Source: a virus. From it: DNA of 64,000 nt. Shown piece after piece: positions 43,573-51,696 of the stretch (the first letter of the stretch is position 1; each line of letters starts with the position of its first letter). The notes beneath the pieces were generated by a model. It ran no database searches and had not been told where the DNA came from. It saw only the letters and a list, made by a program, of their open reading frames with translations. The stretch spans positions 124,001 to 188,000 of the IMG/VR virus record IMGVR_UViG_3300035180_001778. One strand, given 5' to 3'. A program made the position numbers and the translations under genes.

Positions 43573-44742
43573 TTATCCGATCTTTTCGTAGTTGCTGTTG
43601 CGGCCCGGTAGAACAGGAGCCGTCGCAAAGAACAGGGAGTTGTTGAGGCCTCCCACGATATCCGATTCCTTGGTCGTGGGGTTCTCAGCCGTGGCCTTGC
43701 TGATGGTCAACGGCAGAGGAAGATGGATCTCCCAATCAGCTCGAAGCTGGATCGAGATGGAGGCGTTGAAGTAGGGCTCCTCCGTCGTTTCATCGTATAT
43801 CTCCTCGGTCTCTCCGCCCATCGAGATGTCGATGATCTCGATGCCCTCGAACTCCAGAGCAGGCTTCTTGTGCCCCCAGAGGTACATGATGACGAGGTCC
43901 GCCATCTCCTCCATCTGGTTCGGGTCCCGAGAGATGACGTCCAGCTCGAAGGTCACCTCGAACTTGCCTCCGTAGGCGTTCGCCGTGTCCACGCGATCCT
44001 TGTAGATGACGATCGCAACCTTGTCTCCCACCTTTGCTCGTTTACCGAACGCGAGCACGACCCCAGGGATGGACTTCGAATCCGAGACATTCCAGAAGAA
44101 CTGGGTGGGCTCTGAGGAAGGAGCTGCAACCCTGTAGTCCGCCACAAGGGTGGACCCGGGGCCCGAGCGAGACAAGATGTTGAGGGCTCCCGTCGCCCAG
44201 TTGATCGTGTAGTCCGTGCCCTCCTCGAAGAGGACTCGGCCGTTCTCCCACAGCCTCAGCGTCCCTCGAACGGGGACCCCCTGGAGCTGTGCCTCATGCT
44301 CGATGCCAGAGCGGAACATGAGCACGGGCTCATCCGACACCGTCACCAAGGGGTCGATGATGAACAGGCCTGGTGTGGTCGCGTTGGTGGGGACCTCCAG
44401 GATCTCCATGTAGTAGATGCCTGGCTGCGTGGGGAAATGATCGCCACTCGCCCGCACCGCGTTCTGGTCCTCTCGGATCCATTCAAGAGGATACGCCGGC
44501 TTGTTCCCGGCGTACGCCAACATCGCGTGGCCCTCGATGACCCCCATGTAGTTGTCGCCAGAGAGCTGTACCTTGTTGGCACTCGACCCCTTGACGACGA
44601 TCCCGTATTGGGGTCTCTCCGTGAAGCCGTACTTGTTCTGAATGGACGGCACGATCTTGTCGTAGATCGGATGGTCCTTGAAGGAGTCCTTCAACTCCTC
44701 GATGACCCGACGCTTGAGCGAAGAGACCAGGTAGTAGTACAT
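43573..44742 (-). CDS. Neck/tail-completion-region virion protein (389 aa)
   Basis: It begins with a helix (YYYLVSSLKRRVIEELKDSF), then becomes beta-rich with an internal LRLWENGRVLFEEGTDYTINWATGAL segment common in phage virion proteins that carry fibronectin-like repeats. The C-terminal third includes a long acidic helix (MEEMADLVIMYLWG). Its ATG overlaps the upstream stop (TGATG). Located just before the sheath, where neck/tail-terminator genes lie. Confidence 0.6.
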   Translation of the reverse strand: MYYYLVSSLKRRVIEELKDSFKDHPIYDKIVPSIQNKYGFTERPQYGIVVKGSSANKVQLSGDNYMGVIEGHAMLAYAGNKPAYPLEWIREDQNAVRASGDHFPTQPGIYYMEILEVPTNATTPGLFIIDPLVTVSDEPVLMFRSGIEHEAQLQGVPVRGTLRLWENGRVLFEEGTDYTINWATGALNILSRSGPGSTLVADYRVAAPSSEPTQFFWNVSDSKSIPGVVLAFGKRAKVGDKVAIVIYKDRVDTANAYGGKFEVTFELDVISRDPNQMEEMADLVIMYLWGHKKPALEFEGIEIIDISMGGETEEIYDETTEEPYFNASISIQLRADWEIHLPLPLTISKATAENPTTKESDIVGGLNNSLFFATAPVLPGRNSNYEKIG

Positions 44743-45107
44743 CAGATCCCGAATTCGCGGGACACCAACTGGGCCATGACCCGGTCAATGTCCCCATCTT
44801 CGGCCTTGAAGGTGTGCGTCACCTTCTTTGACTTGTCCAATCCCCCGACGATGGTGCAGATGACCGTGTCGTAGGCGTACTCCCAATAGAGATGCAGGAC
44901 ATCTTCCTGATTGGTTTCGATCGTCGTGATGCACTTCATACGAGACGGGTCCTCGATGACCATCGAAGGCGCCCTCGCATCAAGAGCATCCGCAATGTCC
45001 GCCGTGGCATCACGCGCGTAGTGCTTCAGAGCCTTCTGGAAGTACTCGAAAAGGGTCGTGACACTCGCAGCCTTGTTCCACGACGGGTGATTGGGGGGGA
45101 CAGTCAT
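44742..45107 (-). CDS. Possible tail-terminator/neck protein (121 aa)
   Basis: Small alpha/beta protein with an N-terminal helix (LFEYFQKALKHYARDA) and acidic strands, coupled to the gene downstream. Size and place recall tail terminator or completion proteins, but no signature is visible. Confidence 0.5.
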   Translation of the reverse strand: MTVPPNHPSWNKAASVTTLFEYFQKALKHYARDATADIADALDARAPSMVIEDPSRMKCITTIETNQEDVLHLYWEYAYDTVICTIVGGLDKSKKVTHTFKAEDGDIDRVMAQLVSREFGI

Positions 45108-45116
45108 CGGACGCTC

Positions 45117-46154
45117 CTACTGGTCGTTGTGCTCTTCCATCGCCAGAACCAGGAGACCCTCTGCGACGGCCGTCATCGGGTCGACGGCGGACCGGATCTC
45201 GCTGATCTGGATCGGGAAGCCCTTCTTCTTGACGTTCTCGAACTCCTCGCGGAAGATGTCGAGGAAGCCCCCTGCCCGGCTCGTGCCTCCCGAGACCACG
45301 AAGGGAATCGGCTCTTGAAGGCTGAGCGTGTTCTGGACACGGCGGAACTGCACTGCGATGTTCTCCAGGCAGTAGCGAATGAGGGTCCGGATGTAGAGGG
45401 CGAGAGCCTCTTCCTCACGGCCCTTCGGCTTCGAGATGTCGATCCCACGCTCCTTGATCGAGCACATGCGAGACGCCGTCGAGCCCGTGGCCTTTGCCGC
45501 ATGACTGTCGATCCAGTCCCCACCCCGAGCGAGCGCGAAGTCCATCCCCATCACCGTCTGGTAGGCGAGGGCAATGTTGCACATACCCGAGCCGAACGAG
45601 ACAGAGAGCCCCGAGAAGCCCTCCGCAGCGCACTGGCTGTAGATGATGGCCATGGCCTCGTTCATGGGGTGCGGCGTATAGCCGTGCTCCGCGACGATCT
45701 TCCGGAAGATCTCCGTGTGGTAGACGACGTCCTGCTCCTGGTCATCGATCGGAGACGCCGGCACCGAGTAGAAGCAGTGCTCGTCAGGAATCGTGGGGTC
45801 TTCCAAGACATGGTAGATGAGCAGGCTGAGGATCTGCTGTGCGTCCAGCTCCCCCGAGGAGATCACCCCGCGGCTGAGAGGTCGGCGAACTTCCCTCTTG
45901 AAGAGGTTCGCCATGACCATGGCCGAGTCCCCGAGAACGAGCAGGTTGCCGTCCTTCTCGACGTAGTTGACCTTCGAGAGCCGGAGCTGCTTCTTGGCCT
46001 CCAAGTCGAGGTCAATGAAGGCGTCACGCATCCGCTTGGTCTTGATGTCGTTGCCAGCCATCCGGGCGCTGACGATGTTCATCGTGCCGATGTCGAGGCC
46101 GACCCCCGGCTTGTATCCCGTGCGATCCTGTCCCATCTGATCCTTCTTTCTCAT
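45117..46154 (-). CDS. Actin-like ATPase (ParM/MreB superfamily)
   Basis: 345 residues with the actin-fold signatures in order: phosphate-1 loop GVGLDIGTMN (17-26), a connect-1-like NEAMAIIYS (165-173), phosphate-2 loop at 184-196 (SVSFGSGMCNIAL) and adenosine motif SGGTSRAGG (288-296). The Asp normally opening phosphate-2 is replaced by Ser186, so ATP hydrolysis may be altered. The closest style is ParM/MreB-like filament proteins rather than Hsp70. It overlaps the Dps gene by ATGA. Filament formation, DNA positioning or virion-assembly roles are possible; a place in a structural operon is unusual. Confidence 0.82.
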   Translation of the reverse strand: MRKKDQMGQDRTGYKPGVGLDIGTMNIVSARMAGNDIKTKRMRDAFIDLDLEAKKQLRLSKVNYVEKDGNLLVLGDSAMVMANLFKREVRRPLSRGVISSGELDAQQILSLLIYHVLEDPTIPDEHCFYSVPASPIDDQEQDVVYHTEIFRKIVAEHGYTPHPMNEAMAIIYSQCAAEGFSGLSVSFGSGMCNIALAYQTVMGMDFALARGGDWIDSHAAKATGSTASRMCSIKERGIDISKPKGREEEALALYIRTLIRYCLENIAVQFRRVQNTLSLQEPIPFVVSGGTSRAGGFLDIFREEFENVKKKGFPIQISEIRSAVDPMTAVAEGLLVLAMEEHNDQ

Positions 46155-46867
46155 TTGACTGCCATATCCCGACGGTCGTACGACGCTGTTCGGGTCCGTT
46201 GTTTCAGAACGTAGATGTGCTCCTCGTGCTTGTCTGCAATCTCTTGGAGGAGATTGTCGGTCCCGTGGGAGAGCTGGCCACGTTCATCGAGGATGGCGTA
46301 GACCATCTTCTCAAAAGCGAGAAACCGATGCACCATCCTCAAGCTGAGGAGAGCATAGTCGCTCGGGGAAGGGTCAAGAGGGGCCCCCTCGTACATGACT
46401 CGAACCAGGACCGCCGCATGGTAGGAGTGCATCAGAGGGTGAGCAAGGATGTGATGCCCTGCCCCAACGGCACGCTCGGCCACACGATCGATGAGCTTCT
46501 GGACGTCGTCGTAGAGCCGGTCGTAGAGGAGATGATCCCCATAGAACGTCGTCCCTCGGGTCTGCCAGTGGTGAGACTGGTGAACCATGGCCTCTGCTCG
46601 AAGGAACGCGAGAATCGCCGCCAGCTCGGAAAGAGGCGCACCCCCGTAATCGGCTGCGATGCTCTGGAGGATCTGGGACAGAATGATGAGTGGAGCATCC
46701 GCTTCCTTCTGTCCCGCAGTCACAGGCATTCGAGACTTCGACTCAGGGAGATAGGGAGGCCCATGCTGGGAGGGATCGTACATCGTGGGGTCGTGCCACA
46801 TTGCAAAGATCCCCTCGGCATGTTCGCTCTCTTCTCGCTCAGGTAGCTCCGGGTCTCCCTGGCGCAT
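46151..46867 (-). CDS. Dps-family ferritin-like protein with intact ferroxidase site
   Basis: 238 residues. Residues about 57-228 are a four-helix bundle. H100, H112, D116, D127 and E131 have exactly the spacing of the five ferroxidase ligands of E. coli Dps (H51, H63, D67, D78, E82), and the DRVAERAV segment matches its DTMAERAV. Residues 1-55 are an extra N-terminal region. It may oxidise and store iron, protect DNA, or be built into the virion. It is coupled to the actin-like gene downstream and follows the gene at 46871 by 3 nt. Confidence 0.8.
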   Translation of the reverse strand: MRQGDPELPEREESEHAEGIFAMWHDPTMYDPSQHGPPYLPESKSRMPVTAGQKEADAPLIILSQILQSIAADYGGAPLSELAAILAFLRAEAMVHQSHHWQTRGTTFYGDHLLYDRLYDDVQKLIDRVAERAVGAGHHILAHPLMHSYHAAVLVRVMYEGAPLDPSPSDYALLSLRMVHRFLAFEKMVYAILDERGQLSHGTDNLLQEIADKHEEHIYVLKQRTRTASYDRRDMAVK

Positions 46868-46870
46868 GAT

Positions 46871-48094
46871 CTACTCCTTGTGGGACTCTTCGAAGAGGTG
46901 CTCCAAGACCGTGAAGTCGTCGAAGGTGTCCTTCCACGTCTTCATTTCCTTCCGGCCCATGTCCTCACACTTCCGAGCGAACTCCTTCACCTTCGGAGGA
47001 GCGTTCTTGTAGTCCTGCACGTCCTCCATCAGGTTCGTGTACTCCTGAATGTCCTGCGAGATCTCGACCGTGAGCTTCTCGTGCTTGGCCTGGAGGGATT
47101 CCCACTTGTCCGTGTGGATCCCCTCGCTCCAGTTCTCTTCCGGGCTCCCATCCGAGACCCAGTCCTCAGCCGTCTTGGCAGCCCAAGGGTCCTTCTTCGC
47201 AACCATGATATGGTTGTTGTTCATCTTGGACCAGTCCGGCTCCTTGCCCTCTTCCTTCTTCATGTGCGTTGCGATGATGGGGAAGTAGCTGGACATGAGG
47301 CCCTTCCAGCGATTGATGTCCTTGTCGGCCGCTGAAGCCGCTTCCTTGGCCGTGGCGACAGCACGAGAAGGCATGCCAGGGAGCCGCTGGATCTGCTCCA
47401 TGATGTGCTGGTAGGTGTCGATGTCCCGCGAGATGGCCAGAGCGAGCTTCGTCCCGTCCTCGCTCAACCGATCGAACTTCGACTCACTGCGCGAGTCGAG
47501 AGCCGTGAAGGTCATCTTCGAAGCGGCGGTGCCACTCTTGACGATTCGCTCCAAGTTCTTGAACTGATCTCGAATAGAGACGTTCCAGGTCCAACGGGCC
47601 CTTCGAATCTTCGATACGAAGTCGTTGAGGTCTTGAAGAGCTTCCTTGGGGGTCACGTCGTTGTCTTGAACCTTTTCCAAGGTCATACCGAGGACAGAAA
47701 GACTGACGTCGACCCCCGTCAAGTCGCTGTAAATCTTCTGAAGATCCCGATCGAACTGCCTCATGTTCGAGTCGAACCCAGACGTCACAGCCCAGTCAGC
47801 GGCGGTCTTCGGCCCCTTGGGGGTCTTGGGGGCCTTCTTGGCTTCCTGCCCCTCCTCGCGCATCTCCTGTCCGACCTGAGCCGGCGTGAATCGCTTCGGC
47901 TTGGCCACGAAGGTCTTGCCGTTGTAGGGCGACTTGATCGAGGTGAGGCGTTCCTCCAGGTAGAAGACACGCCCCTCCGGATCCGTGTACTTCCAGAGGA
48001 GAGCGGGACCCCCGGGCTTGGGATCAGCTTTGGCCGCGAGCTTGTCGCTCAACTCGGTGGCCTCGATCAAAATACTGGCTTGTCGGGGGTGCAT
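46871..48094 (-). CDS. Large helical unknown protein (407 aa)
   Basis: Mostly helical, with Lys/Glu-rich sequence and a Lys/Pro linker around residues 85-97. Residues 35-50 (WKYTDPEGRVFYLEE) form a small beta unit. The C-terminal 150 residues look coiled. Start with GAGGAG upstream. Position among neck genes suggests a virion or assembly role; nothing specific is recognised. Confidence 0.6.
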   Translation of the reverse strand: MHPRQASILIEATELSDKLAAKADPKPGGPALLWKYTDPEGRVFYLEERLTSIKSPYNGKTFVAKPKRFTPAQVGQEMREEGQEAKKAPKTPKGPKTAADWAVTSGFDSNMRQFDRDLQKIYSDLTGVDVSLSVLGMTLEKVQDNDVTPKEALQDLNDFVSKIRRARWTWNVSIRDQFKNLERIVKSGTAASKMTFTALDSRSESKFDRLSEDGTKLALAISRDIDTYQHIMEQIQRLPGMPSRAVATAKEAASAADKDINRWKGLMSSYFPIIATHMKKEEGKEPDWSKMNNNHIMVAKKDPWAAKTAEDWVSDGSPEENWSEGIHTDKWESLQAKHEKLTVEISQDIQEYTNLMEDVQDYKNAPPKVKEFARKCEDMGRKEMKTWKDTFDDFTVLEHLFEESHKE

Positions 48095-48130
48095 GCTAAC
48101 TCCTCACTGTGATGCTTCGAAAGAAGGTTA

Positions 48131-48901
48131 TCAGTTCCCCTGACGCTTCTTCTTGAGAGCGGCCGAGGCGCCCGAGACCGAAGACCCTTCCGAAGTCTCC
48201 GACTGAACCTCGACATGGGCATCCATGTCCTTCGAGGCGATCGTCGAGGGGATGAATGCCGGGGCGTCACCACCCACAACATCCGTCACAGCCTTCAGGA
48301 TCCCGAGCCCACCCGTGTTCTGCATGATCACGACAGGCCGCTCCTTGAGAAGCTTGAGGATCTCATCGAGCTTCTCGCGTCCTCCGATCTGTGCCTCATA
48401 GAGGTCGAGCTGGCCCTGGAGACGAGCGATGTCGTTCGTGAGCTGGACGTTGGCAGCCGTCACGGTCGACAGCTCCGCTTCCACCGTGGCCTTTGCTTCT
48501 CGAAGGATCACACCGTCTTCGAGAGCGTACTTCTTCCCCAGCTCGGACTCGTCCAGCTCACGCGCGAGCTGGACGTTGGCGGATTCAAACGGCAAGAGCC
48601 GCTCGACTTCATCCTGAAGCTGCTTGTACCCATGAGCCAGAGACGTGACTCGCTCCTGGTCATCCGAAGGCGGAGGGCTCACGAGGAGAGGCGCGGGGGA
48701 AGCCGTGAACACCTTGTGGGGGTTGAGGTCACTCGTCAGACGGAAGATCTTCCGCTGCGAGAGCGCCCGCCACAGGTCCTTCGACTTGAGGGCCAGATCC
48801 TCCGGGATCGTGACGGAAGTCGAATGGGGGACATCCATCTGAATGTCCTCCAGCATGACCGTGTCCGGAGAGATCCCAAAAACAACGACGTTACCTGACA
48901 T
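48131..48901 (-). CDS. Coiled-coil protein of the neck block (256 aa)
   Basis: ATG at 48901 overlaps the TAA of the upstream gene (TAATG). Residues 1-65 are beta-rich. Residues about 85-185 form a strong coiled coil. Residues about 190-215 hold a hydrophobic PVVIMQNTGGLGILKAV segment, and the tail is Ser/Ala-rich and basic at the end. Probably an oligomeric structural or scaffold-type protein. Confidence 0.6.
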   Translation of the reverse strand: MSGNVVVFGISPDTVMLEDIQMDVPHSTSVTIPEDLALKSKDLWRALSQRKIFRLTSDLNPHKVFTASPAPLLVSPPPSDDQERVTSLAHGYKQLQDEVERLLPFESANVQLARELDESELGKKYALEDGVILREAKATVEAELSTVTAANVQLTNDIARLQGQLDLYEAQIGGREKLDEILKLLKERPVVIMQNTGGLGILKAVTDVVGGDAPAFIPSTIASKDMDAHVEVQSETSEGSSVSGASAALKKKRQGN

Positions 48902-49404
48902 TATTTCCTCGACCATGTTGCTTGAATTTGTTTGGTGAGATCCCGAAGAAGCCTTGTACGAACAGCTTCTCGGGCCTCTTTCTTCGCCTTCTCGATGAAG
49001 TTGGTGGGGCCCCTTCCGGGATGAACCCAGGCCCCGTTCTTCATCGTTTTGGCGTTGGCCGACCGGAAAATGACTTCCCCAGTTTCCGTGACAATCGGGA
49101 TAGGGCCCTTGGCCTTCTGTAGCCAAGTCATCGGCCCCTTCTTCTGCCCCTTGACGAGAGGTCCCCAAGCCGGGTGATTTGCGATCACCGTGAGGCTGCT
49201 ATCCCCCACCTTGAGAGACAGTGCTTTTGAAAGAGACTTCCGAGCCCGAAGGGAGAAAGCCGTCTGCATCAGCTTCTCTCGAATCTGCTTCAGGAGCGTC
49301 CTCTGTAGCAGATTCAAAGCTCGATGGGGGTCAATTCCCTTGAAAGGATCCCCCAGCATAGGCTTGAGATTGACCCGCGAGACACGGAAGAAGTCGGTAC
49401 TCAT
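48901..49404 (-). CDS. Possible HK97-gp10-like tail-completion protein (167 aa)
   Basis: The start at 49404 overlaps the stop of the upstream gene (TGATG). It begins with a helix-rich segment, then a strand with SSLTVIANHPAWGPLVKGQ, and ends HPGRGPTNFIEKAKKEA. This pattern, a His-Pro-Gly turn before a C-terminal helix, is seen in gp10-like head-tail completion proteins. Size and position fit, but the identity is tentative. Confidence 0.5.
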   Translation of the reverse strand: MSTDFFRVSRVNLKPMLGDPFKGIDPHRALNLLQRTLLKQIREKLMQTAFSLRARKSLSKALSLKVGDSSLTVIANHPAWGPLVKGQKKGPMTWLQKAKGPIPIVTETGEVIFRSANAKTMKNGAWVHPGRGPTNFIEKAKKEAREAVRTRLLRDLTKQIQATWSRK

Positions 49405-50744
49405 CAGTATTCCGTGTTCTCCCACGCCAAAGAACGACCTCGAAGCTGTACCTCCGCCGGGACATCAGGATGGTCGGTGGGGATAGCTTCCGCTTCGTCC
49501 TCGGGTCCCGAAGGAATGAAGCCAGCGGCGGGGTATCTCCGGGGGCCGTCCATGGGCACCTTGTACCGGATGTCCTTCTCGTCGAAGTGCCCGATGTTGA
49601 AGTGTTGCTGGAGGATCATGCCTCGGTTCGTCGGCATTCGAACGGCCCCGATGCTGTACCGTTCTCCGTTGACCTTGACCAAGAAGTCACGGTGAGCGAG
49701 CAAGGGTGAAGGCCCCGTCCAGGCTTCGTAGGTGTGCTCAATCGTACGACCAATGTCCTTCTGGGATATCTTCCGTTCCGCATCGTCGGGGGCGATGATG
49801 ATGTCGTAGGGCCCCTCATAGCCATCGACGATCCCCGTCCCGAAGCAGATGATGCAGTCGTTGATGGGCTGGTTGTGGAAGTCATCCTCGATGCAGGGGC
49901 AAGGGAGCCCCACGTTCTTTCGGAGGAAGACCTTCACCCGCTCCCCACCCTGCTCCAGAATCCAACGGTTCCGGTGGACAGCTTCACGCCAGATGTAGTC
50001 GAGCTTCTCGATCTCGAAGCTCGACGTCGAGATCGCGTTCTCCAGGGGTGTCTCGACGACTTTCCCTGTCGAATCGCTCGCCAAGATACCCACCGTCGTG
50101 ACTCGGTAGAACACCCGCTGAGAGAGGTCGGTACGAAGCAGGGACCTCACCCGCCGATAGGAACAGAGGACCTGGCTGTCCTCCTTCGGGTACACAGGAA
50201 GGACAGCCTTCTGGGTCGCCACGTCGGCCTGTACGGAGCCGTCGATCTCGACTTCACCCACGAAGCCTCGGACGGCTTTCACGACCGCCTGAACCCCATC
50301 CACGTAGACGTAGACATCCTCGGGGCTGTCCGCGTTCGTCCCCTGCGAGCCGGACTTCACGATGGGGTAGTGGAGCGTCTTGAAGACGTACCGGCGGAGG
50401 TCGTGGCTCACGCTGGCCTGACCCTTCAAGACGAAATTCGCCGAGACGTCTTCCTCGACAATCAGCTCGATATCTGTGCGATCACGCCAATAGGTCGACC
50501 CCACAGGGAGATTCGTCAGCCGTTGAAAGGGCCCGAATTCACTGTCGAAGCTACGGTAGACGTTCACCCCCAAAAGGATGAAGTCTCCGTTACGGCTGAG
50601 CTGGGAAGGGTCGTCCCATACCAGGTCGAAGATCCACGCTTCGTACCCACTGGTGAGGAAGAGATTCAACGGCGGAGCCGGCCACGGAGCCCTGGAAATC
50701 TCCAGGTTGGTGATCGGTCGGTCTCGTTGAGTTGCGTACGGCAT
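49404..50744 (-). CDS. Virion protein with a Cys-rich insert (446 aa)
   Basis: Beta-rich protein. The N-terminal 120 residues look Ig/fibronectin-like (FLLGVNVYRSFDSEFGPFQRL). Residues about 279-297 hold CPC and DCIICFGTG, a probable zinc-binding knuckle. A strand-rich segment DIIIAPDDAERK follows. The C-terminus is Pro/Glu-rich. It is in the neck block upstream of tail-completion-like genes. Function inferred from place. Confidence 0.6.
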   Translation of the reverse strand: MPYATQRDRPITNLEISRAPWPAPPLNLFLTSGYEAWIFDLVWDDPSQLSRNGDFILLGVNVYRSFDSEFGPFQRLTNLPVGSTYWRDRTDIELIVEEDVSANFVLKGQASVSHDLRRYVFKTLHYPIVKSGSQGTNADSPEDVYVYVDGVQAVVKAVRGFVGEVEIDGSVQADVATQKAVLPVYPKEDSQVLCSYRRVRSLLRTDLSQRVFYRVTTVGILASDSTGKVVETPLENAISTSSFEIEKLDYIWREAVHRNRWILEQGGERVKVFLRKNVGLPCPCIEDDFHNQPINDCIICFGTGIVDGYEGPYDIIIAPDDAERKISQKDIGRTIEHTYEAWTGPSPLLAHRDFLVKVNGERYSIGAVRMPTNRGMILQQHFNIGHFDEKDIRYKVPMDGPRRYPAAGFIPSGPEDEAEAIPTDHPDVPAEVQLRGRSLAWENTEY

Positions 50745-50774
50745 GTGCCTTACAGAGGCCCAGAGACAAAAAGA

Positions 50775-51065
50775 TTACCCTTTCGGGATCGGCTTCAAGG
50801 GGAATAGCTTCCCCGTCTCGTCAATATCCACAGGGAAGTCCGGCGGTAGCCCACGATCCATGAGGATCTTCTGGAAGACCTTGTCCCGCTCATCTCGAAG
50901 AGGCCGCGCTGCCACAAGAAGGCGGATCTTCTCTTCCTCCAAGTCGAGGAGCTGGGCCGCGAGCATCTTCCGGGTCTCGTCCACTTCCGCGAGGTGCTTC
51001 ATGGTGGTCGCATCGACCGGGTCGTTCACGGTGAGCTTCTTCTCGGATTCGTTACTCATTTTCAT
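50775..51065 (-). CDS. Small coiled-coil protein (96 aa)
   Basis: Residues 20-70 are a charged coiled coil (LAEVDETRKMLAAQLLDLEE), followed by a Pro-rich acidic tail. A second ATG two codons in is an alternative start. It is divergent from the plus-strand gene at 51113. Confidence 0.6.
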   Translation of the reverse strand: MKMSNESEKKLTVNDPVDATTMKHLAEVDETRKMLAAQLLDLEEEKIRLLVAARPLRDERDKVFQKILMDRGLPPDFPVDIDETGKLFPLKPIPKG

Positions 51066-51112
51066 CTCGTTGTTGATCGTCGGGGCTCGAAGCTTGTACG
51101 ACGTGTATGTCT

Positions 51113-51364
51113 ATGAACCAAAGTACCGAAGTCCCCCTGTCCATGCCGATGGACGTGGAGATGGCCATCAACCTCGCAACGGATGGGGCCCTTCACGCCC
51201 TTTTCCACATCTGCAAGCAGACCGGGTGGACGCCGCACGTCGTGAACGTCCCCGAAGCCTCCGGCCTCCGCATGATCTTCATGGCCACGGACGCGAAGGA
51301 CAAGACCTGCTACTTCGACAGCGCGGTGCTCAAGCCGCCGGCCGCTCCCCTGTCGCTGAACTGA
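51113..51364 (+). CDS. Unknown small plus-strand protein (83 aa)
   Basis: Alpha/beta sequence with a helix ALHALFHICKQTGW and strands. No family recognised. An ATG at 51107 would add two residues. TTGATC-N16-TGTA lies upstream. Its 3' end overlaps the convergent zinc-finger gene by 55 nt. Confidence 0.55.
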   Translation: MNQSTEVPLSMPMDVEMAINLATDGALHALFHICKQTGWTPHVVNVPEASGLRMIFMATDAKDKTCYFDSAVLKPPAAPLSLN

Positions 51365-51687
51365 TCCCCGTCCACGTACTTCTTCGCCAGGAGACGAAGA
51401 AACACCTCGAACTGTGCCGGGTTGATCCCGTTGCGGAGAAGCGCATCCTTGCGTGCTTTCTCGGACAACGACTGGGAGCATGTCGAGAGGTGGCAATCAA
51501 CCCGGTGATTGCACTCGGTGCATCTGTGATTGTCGCTCTGAAGAAGCGCTGCCTTCCGACGCTGGATCGACAACCCTCGCGGGTCCGGCCGGTCCTTCCA
51601 CAAGCGACATCGGGCTCGATGTCGCTTCATCGGATTCAGGCCCCGCCCTAGAAAACCGCAAATACAAGGGTGAACGAAGGCGGGCAT
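51310..51687 (-). CDS. Zinc-finger protein, possible HNH-related (125 aa)
   Basis: Two metal-binding blocks are visible: C-x-C...H-x3-C (residues 8-27) and C-x2-C...C-x3-C/H (residues about 56-70), in a basic protein. It resembles the finger-bearing N-termini of phage homing endonucleases without a complete nuclease core, so it may be a fragment or a DNA-binding protein. GGTGTA-N10-ATG supports the start. The overlap with the plus-strand gene is a weakness. Confidence 0.5.
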   Translation of the reverse strand: MPAFVHPCICGFLGRGLNPMKRHRARCRLWKDRPDPRGLSIQRRKAALLQSDNHRCTECNHRVDCHLSTCSQSLSEKARKDALLRNGINPAQFEVFLRLLAKKYVDGDQFSDRGAAGGLSTALSK

Positions 51688-51696
51688 GCTCCGTCC

